Of a stretch of 64,000 bases of DNA, positions 26,747-36,174 are shown one piece after another. This DNA is from Nitrospirillum iridis (GTDB taxonomy: Bacteria > Pseudomonadota > Alphaproteobacteria > Azospirillales > Azospirillaceae). The translations under genes were made by a program, and so were the position numbers. A model generated the notes under the pieces. That model ran no database searches and was not told the DNA's origin. It saw only the letters and a program-made list of their open reading frames with translations. The stretch covers positions 1 through 64,000 of the forward strand of contig NZ_JACIIZ010000024.1 in the NCBI RefSeq assembly GCF_014205765.1, given 5' to 3'. Position 1 is the stretch's first letter. Every line of letters begins with the position of its first letter.

Positions 26747-27973
26747 ATGTCGACCGTGCAGATACCCACGCCCAACCCCCGCCGCCTGGCCCTGCTGGGC
26801 GTCACGGCCCTGGTGGCCGCCGGCGCCATCATCGTCGTCGGCGTCACCGGCCGGGCCCGGGCGACTCGAGACCTGGTGCAGTGGAACGCCGAACAGGCCA
26901 TCCCCACCGTGGCGCTGGCCCCCGTGACCCATGAGGACAAGGCGCAGACGCTGGCCCTGCCGGGCACCCTGCAGGCCTACACCAAGGCGCCCATCTATGC
27001 GCGGGTCGGCGGCTACCTCAAAAGCTGGGAGCGGGACATCGGCGCCAAGGTCAAGGCGGGGGAACTGCTGGGCACCATCGACACCCCGGACCTGGACCAG
27101 CAGCTGGAACAGGCCAGGGCGGACCTGGCGCGCGCCCAGGCGACCGCCCAGCTGGCCGACCTGACGGCCAAACGCTGGGCCGCCCTGGTGGCGTCGCAGT
27201 CGGTGTCGCAGCAGGCGGCGGATGAGAAGGTGGGCGACAGCCAGGCCAAGCGCGCGGCGGTGGACAGTGCGGCCGCCAACGTCCGCCGGCTGGAGACGCT
27301 GGCGGCGTTCAAGCGCATCACCGCCCCCTTCGACGGCGTGGTCACCGCCCGCACCACCGACGTGGGCGCGCTGATCAACGCCGGCGGCGGCAGCGGCCCG
27401 GAACTGTTCGAGGTGTCGGACCTGCACAAGCTGCGCCTCTACGTCCAGATCCCGCAGGCCTTCGCCGGCCTGCTGCAGCCAGGGGCGAAGGCCACGTTCG
27501 ACTTGCCGCAATATCCGGGGCGCACCTTCGCCGCCACGCTGACCACCACGGCCAACGCGGTGAACACGGCCAACCGCAGCATGCTGGTGGAGCTGCAAGC
27601 CGACAATCCCGATGGCGATCTCACCCCCGGCACCTATGCCGAGGTCCATTTCCAGCTGCCGGCGGCGCCGGACACGGCCAAGGTGCCGGCCACGGCCCTG
27701 GTGGTGGGGGATCGCGGCGCGCAGCTGGCCGTGCTGGGCGCCCCTGGAACGCCGGATGCCGGCAAGGTGGTGCTGAAGCGGGTGCAACTGGGCCGTGACC
27801 TGGGGGACAGCGTCGAGGTGGTGGCGGGGCTGGCGCCCGGCGACCGGGTGATCGACAGCCCGCCGGAAACCCTGGGTACGGGCGACACGGTGCGCCTGGC
27901 GGCCACAGACGCGGCCGCCCCGGGCAAGGTCGCGGCTGCCGTCCCGGCTTCCGCGCCCAAGGCGGACCGGTAA
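26747..27973 (+). CDS. RND periplasmic adaptor (membrane fusion protein)
   Basis: 408 residues. An N-terminal membrane anchor (LALLGVTALVAAGAIIVVGV) is followed by a lipoyl half (YARVGGYLKSWERDIGAKVK), a helical hairpin (about 105-185), the second lipoyl half (ITAPFDGVVTARTTDVGALI) and a beta-barrel plus membrane-proximal domain. The C-terminal tail is Ala-rich. It lies 21 bp after the permease gene and just before the outer-membrane channel gene. Confidence 0.92.
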   Translation: MSTVQIPTPNPRRLALLGVTALVAAGAIIVVGVTGRARATRDLVQWNAEQAIPTVALAPVTHEDKAQTLALPGTLQAYTKAPIYARVGGYLKSWERDIGAKVKAGELLGTIDTPDLDQQLEQARADLARAQATAQLADLTAKRWAALVASQSVSQQAADEKVGDSQAKRAAVDSAAANVRRLETLAAFKRITAPFDGVVTARTTDVGALINAGGGSGPELFEVSDLHKLRLYVQIPQAFAGLLQPGAKATFDLPQYPGRTFAATLTTTANAVNTANRSMLVELQADNPDGDLTPGTYAEVHFQLPAAPDTAKVPATALVVGDRGAQLAVLGAPGTPDAGKVVLKRVQLGRDLGDSVEVVAGLAPGDRVIDSPPETLGTGDTVRLAATDAAAPGKVAAAVPASAPKADR

Positions 27974-27978
27974 CAGCC

Positions 27979-29442
27979 ATGACCCGTAAGATCCTATTGG
28001 CCGGCGGCGCCCTGCTGGCGCTGGCGGCCTGCAACCTGGCGCCGGACTATCAGCCGCCGCAGCTGGTCCTGCCCCCCGCCTTCAAGGAGGCCGGGGGATC
28101 GCCGTGGCAGCCCGCCCAGCCATCGGACCAGGCCGCGCGCGGCCCCTGGTGGATGGCCTTCAACGACCCGGTGCTGAACGGCCTTGAGGACAAGATCGAG
28201 GCCGCCAACCCTACGCTGAAGGGGGCGTTGGCCCGCTATGACGAGGCGCGGGCGGGCGCCGCCGCCGTTTCGGCCGGCCTGCTGCCGCGCGTCGACCTGG
28301 ACGCCAGCCTGACCAACAACCGCCAGTCCAAGGACCGGCCGTTGCGCGGCGCCAACCAGCGTGACGTCTATGGTTCCAACACCGTCGGCGCATCGGCCTC
28401 CTACGAGGTCGACCTCTGGGGCAAGGTGCGCAACCAGGTGGCCGCCGGCCAGGCGGAGGCCCAGGCCAGCGCCGCCGACTTGGCCTCCGTCCGCCTGGGC
28501 CTTCAGGCGGAACTGGCCACCGACTATTTCGCCCTGCGCGGCCTGGACGAGCGCGCGCGGATCCTGGCCGATACCGTCGCGGCCTATGAGAAACAGCTCA
28601 GCCTGACGCAGACTCTGTTCCAGGGCCGCATCGTCGCCGGCATGGACGTGTCGCGCGCCGAAACCCAGCTGGACAGCGCGCGTTCACAAGTGTCGCAGGT
28701 GGCGTCCCAGCGGGCCCAGATGGAACACGCCATCGCCGCCTTGGTGGGCCTGACGCCGGCCGAATTCAGTCTGGCGCCCACCCCGTGGACGCCCACCCTG
28801 CCGGCCGTGCCCACGGGGCTGCCCTCCACCCTGCTGCAACGCCGGCCGGACATCGCCGCGGCGGAGCGGGACGTGCGGGCGGCCAACGCCGGCATCGGTG
28901 TGGCCCGCGCCGCCTACTATCCCGACCTGTCCTTGCAGGCGGTGGGCGGCTTTCAGGACACCGGGTTCAACCTGCTGAAGCTGCCGATGGCCTTCTGGTC
29001 GGTCGGCCCCGGCGTTACCCTGCCATTGTTCGAGGGCGGGCGGCTGGACGCCGGTCTAGCGCGGGCGGTGGCGCAGCAGGACGAGGCCGCAGCCAAGTAC
29101 CGCCAGACCGTGCTGTCCGCCTTCCGCGAGGTGGAGGACAATCTGGCCGCCATCCGCTGGCTGGGCACCGCGGCCAAGGATGAGGACGCCGGCACGCAGG
29201 CGGCCCAGCGCACCTTGGGCATGGCCATGAACCTCTACCGCGACGGCGCCGACAGCTATCTCGACGTGGTGACGGCCCAGACCGCCCTGCTGGAAGCGCA
29301 GCAAAGCAGCCTGGATCTGCACACCCGCCAGGTCCAGGCCGACGTCGCCCTCATCCGCGCCTTGGGCGGGGGGTGGGATGTGGGGGCGCTGCCAACGGCG
29401 GGTGAGGCGGCGACGGTACCGGAGCAGGCGAAGGCCCGGTAG
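27979..29442 (+). CDS. Outer-membrane efflux lipoprotein, NodT/OprM family
   Basis: 487 residues. A lipoprotein signal ends in LALAAC with Cys18 as the lipidated residue, then APDYQPP, the usual start of NodT-type channels. Two OEP repeats are visible, with the characteristic RRPDIAAAERDVRAANAGIGVARAAYYP broken here into recognisable pieces around residues 285-310. It would trimerise and complete the tripartite RND pump. It starts 5 bp after the adaptor stop. Confidence 0.92.
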   Translation: MTRKILLAGGALLALAACNLAPDYQPPQLVLPPAFKEAGGSPWQPAQPSDQAARGPWWMAFNDPVLNGLEDKIEAANPTLKGALARYDEARAGAAAVSAGLLPRVDLDASLTNNRQSKDRPLRGANQRDVYGSNTVGASASYEVDLWGKVRNQVAAGQAEAQASAADLASVRLGLQAELATDYFALRGLDERARILADTVAAYEKQLSLTQTLFQGRIVAGMDVSRAETQLDSARSQVSQVASQRAQMEHAIAALVGLTPAEFSLAPTPWTPTLPAVPTGLPSTLLQRRPDIAAAERDVRAANAGIGVARAAYYPDLSLQAVGGFQDTGFNLLKLPMAFWSVGPGVTLPLFEGGRLDAGLARAVAQQDEAAAKYRQTVLSAFREVEDNLAAIRWLGTAAKDEDAGTQAAQRTLGMAMNLYRDGADSYLDVVTAQTALLEAQQSSLDLHTRQVQADVALIRALGGGWDVGALPTAGEAATVPEQAKAR

Positions 29443-29455
29443 GCTCCAGCAGAAG

Positions 29456-29477
29456 AAAGGGCGCCGCGCCGCCCTTT
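29456..29477. terminator. Bidirectional terminator between RND operon and chemoreceptor
   Basis: AAAGGGCG (29456-29463) pairs with CGCCCTTT (29470-29477) around a 6-base loop. The A- and T-rich outer ends of the stem allow function in both directions between the convergent genes. Confidence 0.65.
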
Positions 29478-29500
29478 CCCCCCCCGTCCATACCCTTTCC

Positions 29501-31189
29501 TCAGATCGCGCGCAGCCGGGTGAAGAAGCCGGTGATCTCGGCGTTCAGGCCGTCGGCGTCCTGGCGCAGGGCTTCGGAGGCCGCGTGCAGGACGTTGGCC
29601 GATTGGCTGGTCTGTTCCGCCGCCCCCGCCACGCCCACGATGTTGGTGGACACCTGCTGGGTGCCGGCGGCCGCCTCGTTGATGTTGCGGGCGATTTCCG
29701 AGGTGGTGGCGCCTTGCTGCTCCATGGCGGACGCGATGGCGGTGGATATCGCCCGCATGTCGCCCACCACATGGGCGATGTTGGCGATGGCGTCCACGGC
29801 GCGGGTGGTTTCCTGCTGGATACCGGTGATGTAGCCCTGGATTTCGTCCGTGGCCTTGGTCGTCTGGCTGGCCAGGGTCTTCACCTCGCTGGCGACCACG
29901 GCGAAGCCCTTGCCGGCCTCGCCCGCCCGCGCCGCCTCGATGGTGGCGTTCAGGGCCAGCAGGTTGGTCTGGCTGGCGATCTCCTGGATCACCTGGACGA
30001 TGGTGCCGATGCTCTCGGCCGCCTCTGCCAGGCCCCGCATGGTCTCGCCGGTCCGTTCGGCCTCCGTTACCGCGCGTTCGGCGATGGTGGTGGAGCGGGT
30101 GACCTGTTGGTTGACCTCACCCACGGCGGCGGCCAACTCCTCCGCGGCACTGGCGATCATCTGCACGTTGCCGCTGGTCTCGGCCGAGGCCTGGTTGGCC
30201 ATTTCCACCATGCCGCGGCTTTGCGTCGCCATGTCGGCCAAGCCGGAGGAATGGTTGCGCACCTCTTCCGAGGCGTTCACCACGTTGTCCAGCACCCGGG
30301 CGGTGCGCTGCTGGAAATCGGCCAGTGATGCCTCCACCGCCTGCTGCCGGCGCAGCTTCTCCTGCTGCTCGGCCATCTGCGCCTGGGTCAGTTCGGCGTT
30401 GCGCAGGCCGTTGCGCTTGAACACCTCCAGCGCGCGGGCCAACCGCCCGATCTCATGTCTGTCGTTCAGCAGGGGGATGTCGACGCTCAAGTCGCCATCG
30501 GCCAGTCGGCCCATGCGCTCGGTGATCAGCTTCAGCGGTTTGGCGATGCTGCGCGCCAGCAGATAGGCGACCAAGCCACCGGCGACGACCACGACGGCCG
30601 TCAGCATCAGCATGGCAGTCAATATATCATGATATATTGCGTCGACGTCATCGATGTAGATGCCTGTGCCCAACGCCCACTGCCAGGGTTCGAAGCCCAG
30701 GCTGTAGGTCATCTTGGGAAAACTCTCGGCCGGGCCGCCCTTGCTGCCGGGCCGCGGGTAGGTATAGGTGAAGGAGCCGCCGCCCTGCTTGGCGGCCTCA
30801 ATGCCCAGGCGCACGGTTTCGACCCCGTCCGCCGTCTTGAAACTCATGCGGTTCTTGCCCTCGAACTCCCGCTTGATGTGGACGATGGTCAGGCCGTCAT
30901 ACTGGTTGACGTAGACATACTCGCCATTGCCGAAGCGCAGCTTGCGGATGTCGTCCTGGGCGCCCTTCTGCGCCTGGGCGCGGGTCAACTCGCCCGACTG
31001 TTCCCGGTCGTACCAGTTCTGCGCGATCCCGCGGGTCACCATCAGGATCTGCTTCAGCTCTTCCTTGCGGTCGTCCATCAGGGTGCCGCGCAAGGTGGAC
31101 AGGGCGAAGCCGACGGCCAGGGCCAAGGCCAGCACCAGCATGGGCATGAACAGCGCCAGCCGGTGCGAAATCTTCAGTTTGTTCAACAT
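29501..31189 (-). CDS. Methyl-accepting chemotaxis protein with single Cache sensor
   Basis: 562 residues. A first membrane helix (LALFMPMLVLALALAVGFAL, about 11-30), a periplasmic Cache domain (YDREQSGELTRAQAQ; GNGEYVYVNQYDGLTIVH; WALGTGIYIDDVD) and a second membrane helix near 195-215 are followed by HAMP and the cytoplasmic signalling hairpin with the conserved tip IASQTNLLALNATIEAARAGE. There is no C-terminal CheR-docking pentapeptide. It is downstream of the sulfotransferase-like gene by 35 bp on the same strand and may be co-transcribed with it. The ligand is unknown; Cache domains of this type often bind small organic acids. Confidence 0.92.
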   Translation of the reverse strand: MLNKLKISHRLALFMPMLVLALALAVGFALSTLRGTLMDDRKEELKQILMVTRGIAQNWYDREQSGELTRAQAQKGAQDDIRKLRFGNGEYVYVNQYDGLTIVHIKREFEGKNRMSFKTADGVETVRLGIEAAKQGGGSFTYTYPRPGSKGGPAESFPKMTYSLGFEPWQWALGTGIYIDDVDAIYHDILTAMLMLTAVVVVAGGLVAYLLARSIAKPLKLITERMGRLADGDLSVDIPLLNDRHEIGRLARALEVFKRNGLRNAELTQAQMAEQQEKLRRQQAVEASLADFQQRTARVLDNVVNASEEVRNHSSGLADMATQSRGMVEMANQASAETSGNVQMIASAAEELAAAVGEVNQQVTRSTTIAERAVTEAERTGETMRGLAEAAESIGTIVQVIQEIASQTNLLALNATIEAARAGEAGKGFAVVASEVKTLASQTTKATDEIQGYITGIQQETTRAVDAIANIAHVVGDMRAISTAIASAMEQQGATTSEIARNINEAAAGTQQVSTNIVGVAGAAEQTSQSANVLHAASEALRQDADGLNAEITGFFTRLRAI

Positions 31190-31224
31190 GATCGGATCAC
31201 TTCGCGGGACAGGAGGGGAGGGAG

Positions 31225-32256
31225 TCAGGCGACGGCGGCGGCGGGCAAGGGGTCGTTATCATCACGAAACAATCCCCGGGGCAGGTCCAGGTCGTGGGCG
31301 CAGGCCGCGGCATTGCGGGCGTAGACCTCATCCACGCCGTAACGCCGCAGCAGGTCGATGTCGGCCTCGGTCACCGCGCCGTGGTCGCGGTCCTGATAGG
31401 CGTAACAGCCGATGCCGCCTGGCTGATGGTGCAGGCCGGGGGCGGCGTACGCATCCGGTTCCACGGGGAAGATGATGCGCGACGACGCGTCGTCCAGGCT
31501 GTCCATCCGTTGCCAGCCCGTTACCGTTTCGGATGTGAAATAATCGGATAGGCCCAGCCGGTGGAACAGCGCCGCCGCCGACAGCACCGGCTGGCGCGTC
31601 GCCTCATAGACGTAGTGGGTCACCGGCACGCCCTCGCGACGGGCGTAGGCTTCCACCCGTCCGGCGTTCAGCGACGCGATGACGAAATTCTCCAGCAACT
31701 GGTCATGGCTGATCCGGTGGGACCATTTGCGCAACCAAGAGGCCAGCGCGTGCACCGGCTCGCGGTCCAGCATCACCAGATGCAGCCGGTCGGCGGGATA
31801 ACCCGCTTCGATCAGCATCCGCAGGGGGATGTACAGGCACTCCGCCGTCAGGTAGGGACCGGCCACGTCCTTGCAGAAGATGTGCGGCGCCTGGTCCGCC
31901 AGGGGGACGATCCACGGGCCCGGTGTCCCGGCCGCCAGCACATGGCGCATGATCGCCTTGGTCGGCTGGTAATAGGACGGCAGGCCCGCCACCCCGAACA
32001 GGTTGGCCAGGGCGGTGGATCCCACGCGGGCCCGGCCCCAAGCGCAGGTCAGCTGGGGAAAATCCCGCTCCGCCCTGTCTGAGAAGCCCGTCCGCAGGTG
32101 AGCGGCCACCTGATCGTTTAATCCGCCAAATGGAAATTCCCGTGTTTGGTATCGTCCGTCGGATGACAGGCAAATGCTGTCCAGCGACGCGTCGTCCTGT
32201 TCGACCAGGTCGGCGAGCGCCCCTAGGTCGATGATTTTCTTATAGAATGCGACCAT
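31225..32256 (-). CDS. Sulfotransferase-like protein
   Basis: 343 residues, no signal peptide. WGRARVGSTALANL (about 73-86) resembles the 5'-phosphosulfate-binding loop of PAPS sulfotransferases ([RK]xGSTxL), and LDREPVHALASWLRKW (about 179-194) resembles the 3'-phosphate-binding helix (RdPvxrxxSxx). The rest is not recognised. A sulfotransferase of cytoplasmic small molecules or glycans is the best guess, at moderate confidence. AGGAAG precedes the ATG. Neighbours are a chemoreceptor downstream and a multicopper oxidase upstream, neither of which explains its role. Confidence 0.6.
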   Translation of the reverse strand: MVAFYKKIIDLGALADLVEQDDASLDSICLSSDGRYQTREFPFGGLNDQVAAHLRTGFSDRAERDFPQLTCAWGRARVGSTALANLFGVAGLPSYYQPTKAIMRHVLAAGTPGPWIVPLADQAPHIFCKDVAGPYLTAECLYIPLRMLIEAGYPADRLHLVMLDREPVHALASWLRKWSHRISHDQLLENFVIASLNAGRVEAYARREGVPVTHYVYEATRQPVLSAAALFHRLGLSDYFTSETVTGWQRMDSLDDASSRIIFPVEPDAYAAPGLHHQPGGIGCYAYQDRDHGAVTEADIDLLRRYGVDEVYARNAAACAHDLDLPRGLFRDDNDPLPAAAVA

Positions 32257-32639
32257 GAGTCTTCCTATCCCAAGAATTCTCTTGGGCCTGATTGCAGGTG
32301 CCTTGGGGATGGGTTGGGTTGCTTTCCTACACCAAGGTATAGGGTAGGGACTCTTAAGACAATATTAATAAGAAAAGATTCACAAATAGTACCACCAAAG
32401 GCCACGTTTCAGTCTTGTGAACGCGTTTGCAGCGTAATTTATAAGTATTTATCCGGTTTGTTTAACTAAAATTGTTCCTTATTTAGTGGGTGATGTGTCG
32501 ATCCCGATCCGTTATCGGGTGTGCTGCCGGGGCGCCACCGGCTCCCGAGGCAGGATGGTTTCTCCGCAGGACCCAAGGCTAAGTGCGGGGTTCCTTATGA
32601 GAATCGCTCAAGTGGCGACGCCGGACGCGCGTTGGGGAC
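32257..32639. other. AT-rich upstream region of sulfotransferase-like gene
   Basis: No gene was found. 32340-32490 is markedly AT-rich compared with the surroundings, consistent with a promoter for the minus-strand gene or a fragment of foreign DNA. A hairpin CCCGAT-ccgtt-ATCGGG lies at 32503-32519. Confidence 0.45.
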
Positions 32640-32673
32640 AAAAAAAGCGGCCCAGCCGCGAAGGCTGGGCCGC
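32640..32673 (-). terminator. Rho-independent terminator of the multicopper oxidase gene
   Basis: GCGGCCCAGCC (32647-32657) pairs with GGCTGGGCCGC (32663-32673) around GCGAA. On the minus strand the stem is followed by a run of seven T. It lies about 30 bp past the oxidase stop codon. Confidence 0.9.
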
Positions 32674-32704
32674 TGTGAAGGAGGGCCTGACAGATCGGGA
32701 GTGA

Positions 32705-34909
32705 TCAGTGGTGGGCGTGGGCCAGGCCGGCGTCACCGTCGCTGATGCCGATCTCCACGTTCTGCATCATGCCCTGGTCCTCGTGGTCCAGGATGTGGCA
32801 GTGCAGGACGAATTCGCCGATGTACCGCTCATACCGGGTGCGGACGATCAGACGATAATAGTGCACCGGCGGGTTGGGGTTGGGCTTGAGGTCGGGCGAG
32901 CCGAAGGCGCTGAGGTTGGTCTTGACCCACAGCGTGTCCTTCCAGGCGCCCTGCAGGCCGGCGAATTGGGTGTCGCCATCGTCGTCCACCGCGCCGGGCA
33001 AGCTGACGTCCCGGCCCTTCTCGTTATAGATGTGGACGATCTGGAAGGGGTTCACATGGATGTGGAAGGGGTGGCTGACGCTGTACGAGCGGAGTTCCCA
33101 TTGCTGTGCCCTGCCCAGCACCAGCTTGCGGTCGATTTGCTTCGGATCATAGGGCGCGGTGCCCTTGGGTACCCAGTTCTGCCCGTCGTACTGCACCATG
33201 TCGAAGTTGTTGGCCACGGTGAACTTGGTCGCGTCCAGGCCGTTGTAGGGCTGCTTGTTGGGATCATCCGGCACGCCCGGCCCGAGGTAGAACACCATGT
33301 GCTCCTCCGGCATGTCCTTCAGCACGCCATCCTTGGTCTGGTACTTCAGTTCGTCTTCGGTGATGGTGGGGTGGGGCACGAAGCGGGTCAGCTTGATGGC
33401 TGGCTTGCCGCTGCGGTCCTTGGCCGTCAGGTCGCCGATGATCTGGTCGCGCACGTCGGGCCGCATGTTGCCGCGAGCGGACACCACCAGCGTGTCCACC
33501 AGTGTCTGCGTCGGGTTGGCCGTGCGGGTGCCGCCCCGCACGGTGACCACCCCCAGCAGGCTGCGTAGCGTTTCCGAGCGGCTGACCGTGGCGGCGGAAC
33601 TCATGGCGCCTTGGGTCATGCAATAGTTGCCAGGTTCCGGGAACACCACCAGCAGGTCATAGCGATACCCCGGCTGCAGCACGGTGTTGGTGTTGGTCAG
33701 GGTGTTGCCCATGGTCAGGCCATCGGCGGCCACCACTTGGTAGGGCACGGCGGGGCCGGTACATACCGTGTCGATGAATTTGCCCGTGGCGTCCTTGGTG
33801 GGCCGCGCGGTGGCGGCGGTGGTGTCCACCATCTTGTGGAATTCCACATTGATGGTTTCGCGCACACCGGCATGGATCAGGCGCCAGCGTTCCACCGTGC
33901 CGGCCTGGGCGTCGGTGAAGGTGGGCATGATGACGCCGTTGATGCTGGTCCAACGGCCCGACATCGCCCAGCTGCCGGGGCCGAATTCGTCGCTGGTCGG
34001 GGGGTTGCTTCCAGGGGGGTTCTGGACCGCGTCATACGTTTCGATGATGCCGGTCTGGTTGGCCTCGCAGGTCCAGGTCGGCTTTTTGTTGGCATCCAGG
34101 CAGTAATATTGAATCTGCTGGAACACCAGGGTCCGCTCCTTGAAGGGCTGACCGTTGGGCGCCACCAACAGGGTATCCAGATCGCCGTTGACCTCGGGCG
34201 TGGGCTTGCGGTCGCCGCGGATGATCAACGCGCCGGCCATGCCGCTGGCCACCTGCAGCGCGGTCGATCCATGGTTGTGCGGATGGTACCAGAAGGTGCC
34301 GGCGGGGTGGTCGGCCGGGATGTTGTATTCGTACTGGAAGCTGACGGTCGGGTTGATCGAGATCAGCACGTTGTCGCTGTTGCCCGTTGGGCTGACCCAC
34401 AGGCCATGCGAATGCAGGTTGGTGTGGTTGAAGCAGTGCGGCTTGTTTATGTTCGGGGAGCCGCAGTTCTCTTCCCTGGGCAGATCGTTGTGCAGGGTGA
34501 TGCGCACGGTGTCGCCGGGCGTCACGTCGATTTCCGGCGCGACATAGGGCGTGCCCGGTGAGACGCCGGTGCCGACGTAGCTGCGCAGGTACAGGCGCTG
34601 AAAGCGCTGCTGACCGGGATCGTACAGGGACCCCTCGGAGTATTTGATGTGCAGGTCGAAGGCGCGCTCCTTGCCGGCGTGCGGCTGGGGCGCGGTCGCC
34701 AGGCTGACGGCGGAGGGGGCCTTGGGCAGGCCGGGCACGGTGGCCGACCCTTGCGCCGGTGCCGTCTGCGGCAGGGATGGCGGGTTGGCGAACGTGCTCT
34801 GCGCCGCCGCCGGCTGGGCCGTCGCCGCCCCCAACAATGCCAGGCCCAGGGTCGCGCCCCCGGCCCACCGCCAATTCATGGACGCGCCGCGCGTCGAATG
34901 CCATTGCAT
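32705..34909 (-). CDS. Secreted multicopper oxidase
   Basis: 734 residues with an N-terminal signal peptide (GATLGLALLGAATAQPAAAQS). All four copper motifs are visible: HSHGLW, WYHPHNHG, HPFHIHVNPF and HCHILDHEDQGMM. These give the trinuclear cluster and a type 1 site with a Met axial ligand. Such enzymes oxidise phenols or metal ions with reduction of oxygen to water. It is longer than CueO (about 500 residues) mainly through inserts between domains 1 and 2, and it lacks a Met-rich copper-binding helix, so a laccase-like or other role is as likely as cuprous oxidase. AAGGGGG precedes the start. Confidence 0.88.
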   Translation of the reverse strand: MQWHSTRGASMNWRWAGGATLGLALLGAATAQPAAAQSTFANPPSLPQTAPAQGSATVPGLPKAPSAVSLATAPQPHAGKERAFDLHIKYSEGSLYDPGQQRFQRLYLRSYVGTGVSPGTPYVAPEIDVTPGDTVRITLHNDLPREENCGSPNINKPHCFNHTNLHSHGLWVSPTGNSDNVLISINPTVSFQYEYNIPADHPAGTFWYHPHNHGSTALQVASGMAGALIIRGDRKPTPEVNGDLDTLLVAPNGQPFKERTLVFQQIQYYCLDANKKPTWTCEANQTGIIETYDAVQNPPGSNPPTSDEFGPGSWAMSGRWTSINGVIMPTFTDAQAGTVERWRLIHAGVRETINVEFHKMVDTTAATARPTKDATGKFIDTVCTGPAVPYQVVAADGLTMGNTLTNTNTVLQPGYRYDLLVVFPEPGNYCMTQGAMSSAATVSRSETLRSLLGVVTVRGGTRTANPTQTLVDTLVVSARGNMRPDVRDQIIGDLTAKDRSGKPAIKLTRFVPHPTITEDELKYQTKDGVLKDMPEEHMVFYLGPGVPDDPNKQPYNGLDATKFTVANNFDMVQYDGQNWVPKGTAPYDPKQIDRKLVLGRAQQWELRSYSVSHPFHIHVNPFQIVHIYNEKGRDVSLPGAVDDDGDTQFAGLQGAWKDTLWVKTNLSAFGSPDLKPNPNPPVHYYRLIVRTRYERYIGEFVLHCHILDHEDQGMMQNVEIGISDGDAGLAHAHH

Positions 34910-35127
34910 GCTCTACCCCCTTTTCGCGGCCCTCGCCGCCCTCTGGTTGAGTTGTTGGCGGCAATCTAGCAGATGTGGGGGTGTGTTACACTCGTTTAGC
35001 GAGTGATGTTACGGCTTATGCGCTCATGAGATGTGATCGGCTTGTTAACGGTTCCTTGGGAAAGGCTGTCGTCGATGGCCAGCCTGGGGCTACACTCGTT
35101 CTTCCAGCGATCAGGAAAGGCAGCCCG

Positions 35128-36144
35128 ATGACCGACCCTCTCTCCGATTTCATCCGCGGCCTGCCCAAGGCCGAGCTGCACCTGCATATTGAAGGCAGCC
35201 TGGAACCGGAGCAGATGTTCGAGTTCGCCCGCCGCAACCGCGTGGCGCTGCCCTTCCGCACGGTGGAGGAGGTGCGGGCGGCTTATGCCTTCACCAATCT
35301 CCAGGACTTCCTGGACATCTATTACCAGGGCGCCCAGGTCCTGCGCACGGAAGAGGACTTCCGCGACCTGGCGCTGGCCTATTTCCGGCGGCTGGCGGCC
35401 GATGGCGGGGTCCATGCGGAGATCTTCTTCGATCCCCAGACCCATACCGACCGCGGGATCCCCTTCCAGGTCGTGGCCGATGGACTGCTGGCCGGCATGG
35501 CGGCGGCGGATGAACTCGGCATCTCCTCCAGGCTGATCCTGTGCTTCCTGCGCCACCAGGACGAGGATGCCGCCTTCGCCACGCTAAGGGCGGCGGAGCC
35601 CTACCTTGACCGCATCACGGGCGTGGGGCTGGATTCGTCGGAGGTTGGCAACCCGCCGTCCAAGTTCGCGCGGGTGTTCCAGGCGGCCCGCCAGCGCGGG
35701 CTCAAGCTGGTGGCGCATGCGGGCGAGGAGGGGCCGCCGGATTATGTCTGGCAGGCGCTGGACGTCCTGGGCGTTGACCGGCTGGATCATGGCAACCGCG
35801 CGCTGGAGGACGACGCCCTGGCCCGGCGGCTGGCCGACCAGGGCACCACCCTGACGGTGTGCCCTTTGTCCAACCTCAAGCTCTGCGTGGTTCCCAGCCT
35901 GGATGCCCATCCCCTGGGGCGCATGCTGGACCTGGGGTTGCGGGCCACCGTCAACGCGGACGACCCGGCGTATTTCGGCGGCTATCTGCTGGACAATTAC
36001 GTGCGGGTGGCCGCCGCATTGGATCTCAGCCGGGACCAGCTGGTCCGGTTGGCCCGCAACAGCATCACCGGATCCTTCCTGGATGGGGAGGCCCAGGCCC
36101 CCCACCTTGCCCGGCTGGACGCCCTGGCCCTGACCCCGGCCTAG
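35128..36144 (+). CDS. Adenine deaminase (adenosine-deaminase-like fold)
   Basis: 338 residues from the ATG at 35128, which has an AGGAAAGG ribosome site; the frame stays open upstream to 34975 without support. The metal-binding motif HLHIEGSLE (His18, His20), HAGEEGPPDYVWQALD, LDHG and NADDPAYFGGY are those of the amidohydrolase family. The CPLSNLKL and DDPAYFGGY variants match the bacterial adenine deaminases characterised within this family rather than true adenosine deaminases. It would convert adenine to hypoxanthine in purine salvage. No linked purine gene was seen. Confidence 0.85.
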   Translation: MTDPLSDFIRGLPKAELHLHIEGSLEPEQMFEFARRNRVALPFRTVEEVRAAYAFTNLQDFLDIYYQGAQVLRTEEDFRDLALAYFRRLAADGGVHAEIFFDPQTHTDRGIPFQVVADGLLAGMAAADELGISSRLILCFLRHQDEDAAFATLRAAEPYLDRITGVGLDSSEVGNPPSKFARVFQAARQRGLKLVAHAGEEGPPDYVWQALDVLGVDRLDHGNRALEDDALARRLADQGTTLTVCPLSNLKLCVVPSLDAHPLGRMLDLGLRATVNADDPAYFGGYLLDNYVRVAAALDLSRDQLVRLARNSITGSFLDGEAQAPHLARLDALALTPA

Positions 36145-36174
36145 GAAACGGCCGAGGAAACGTACGGCGGCGCC

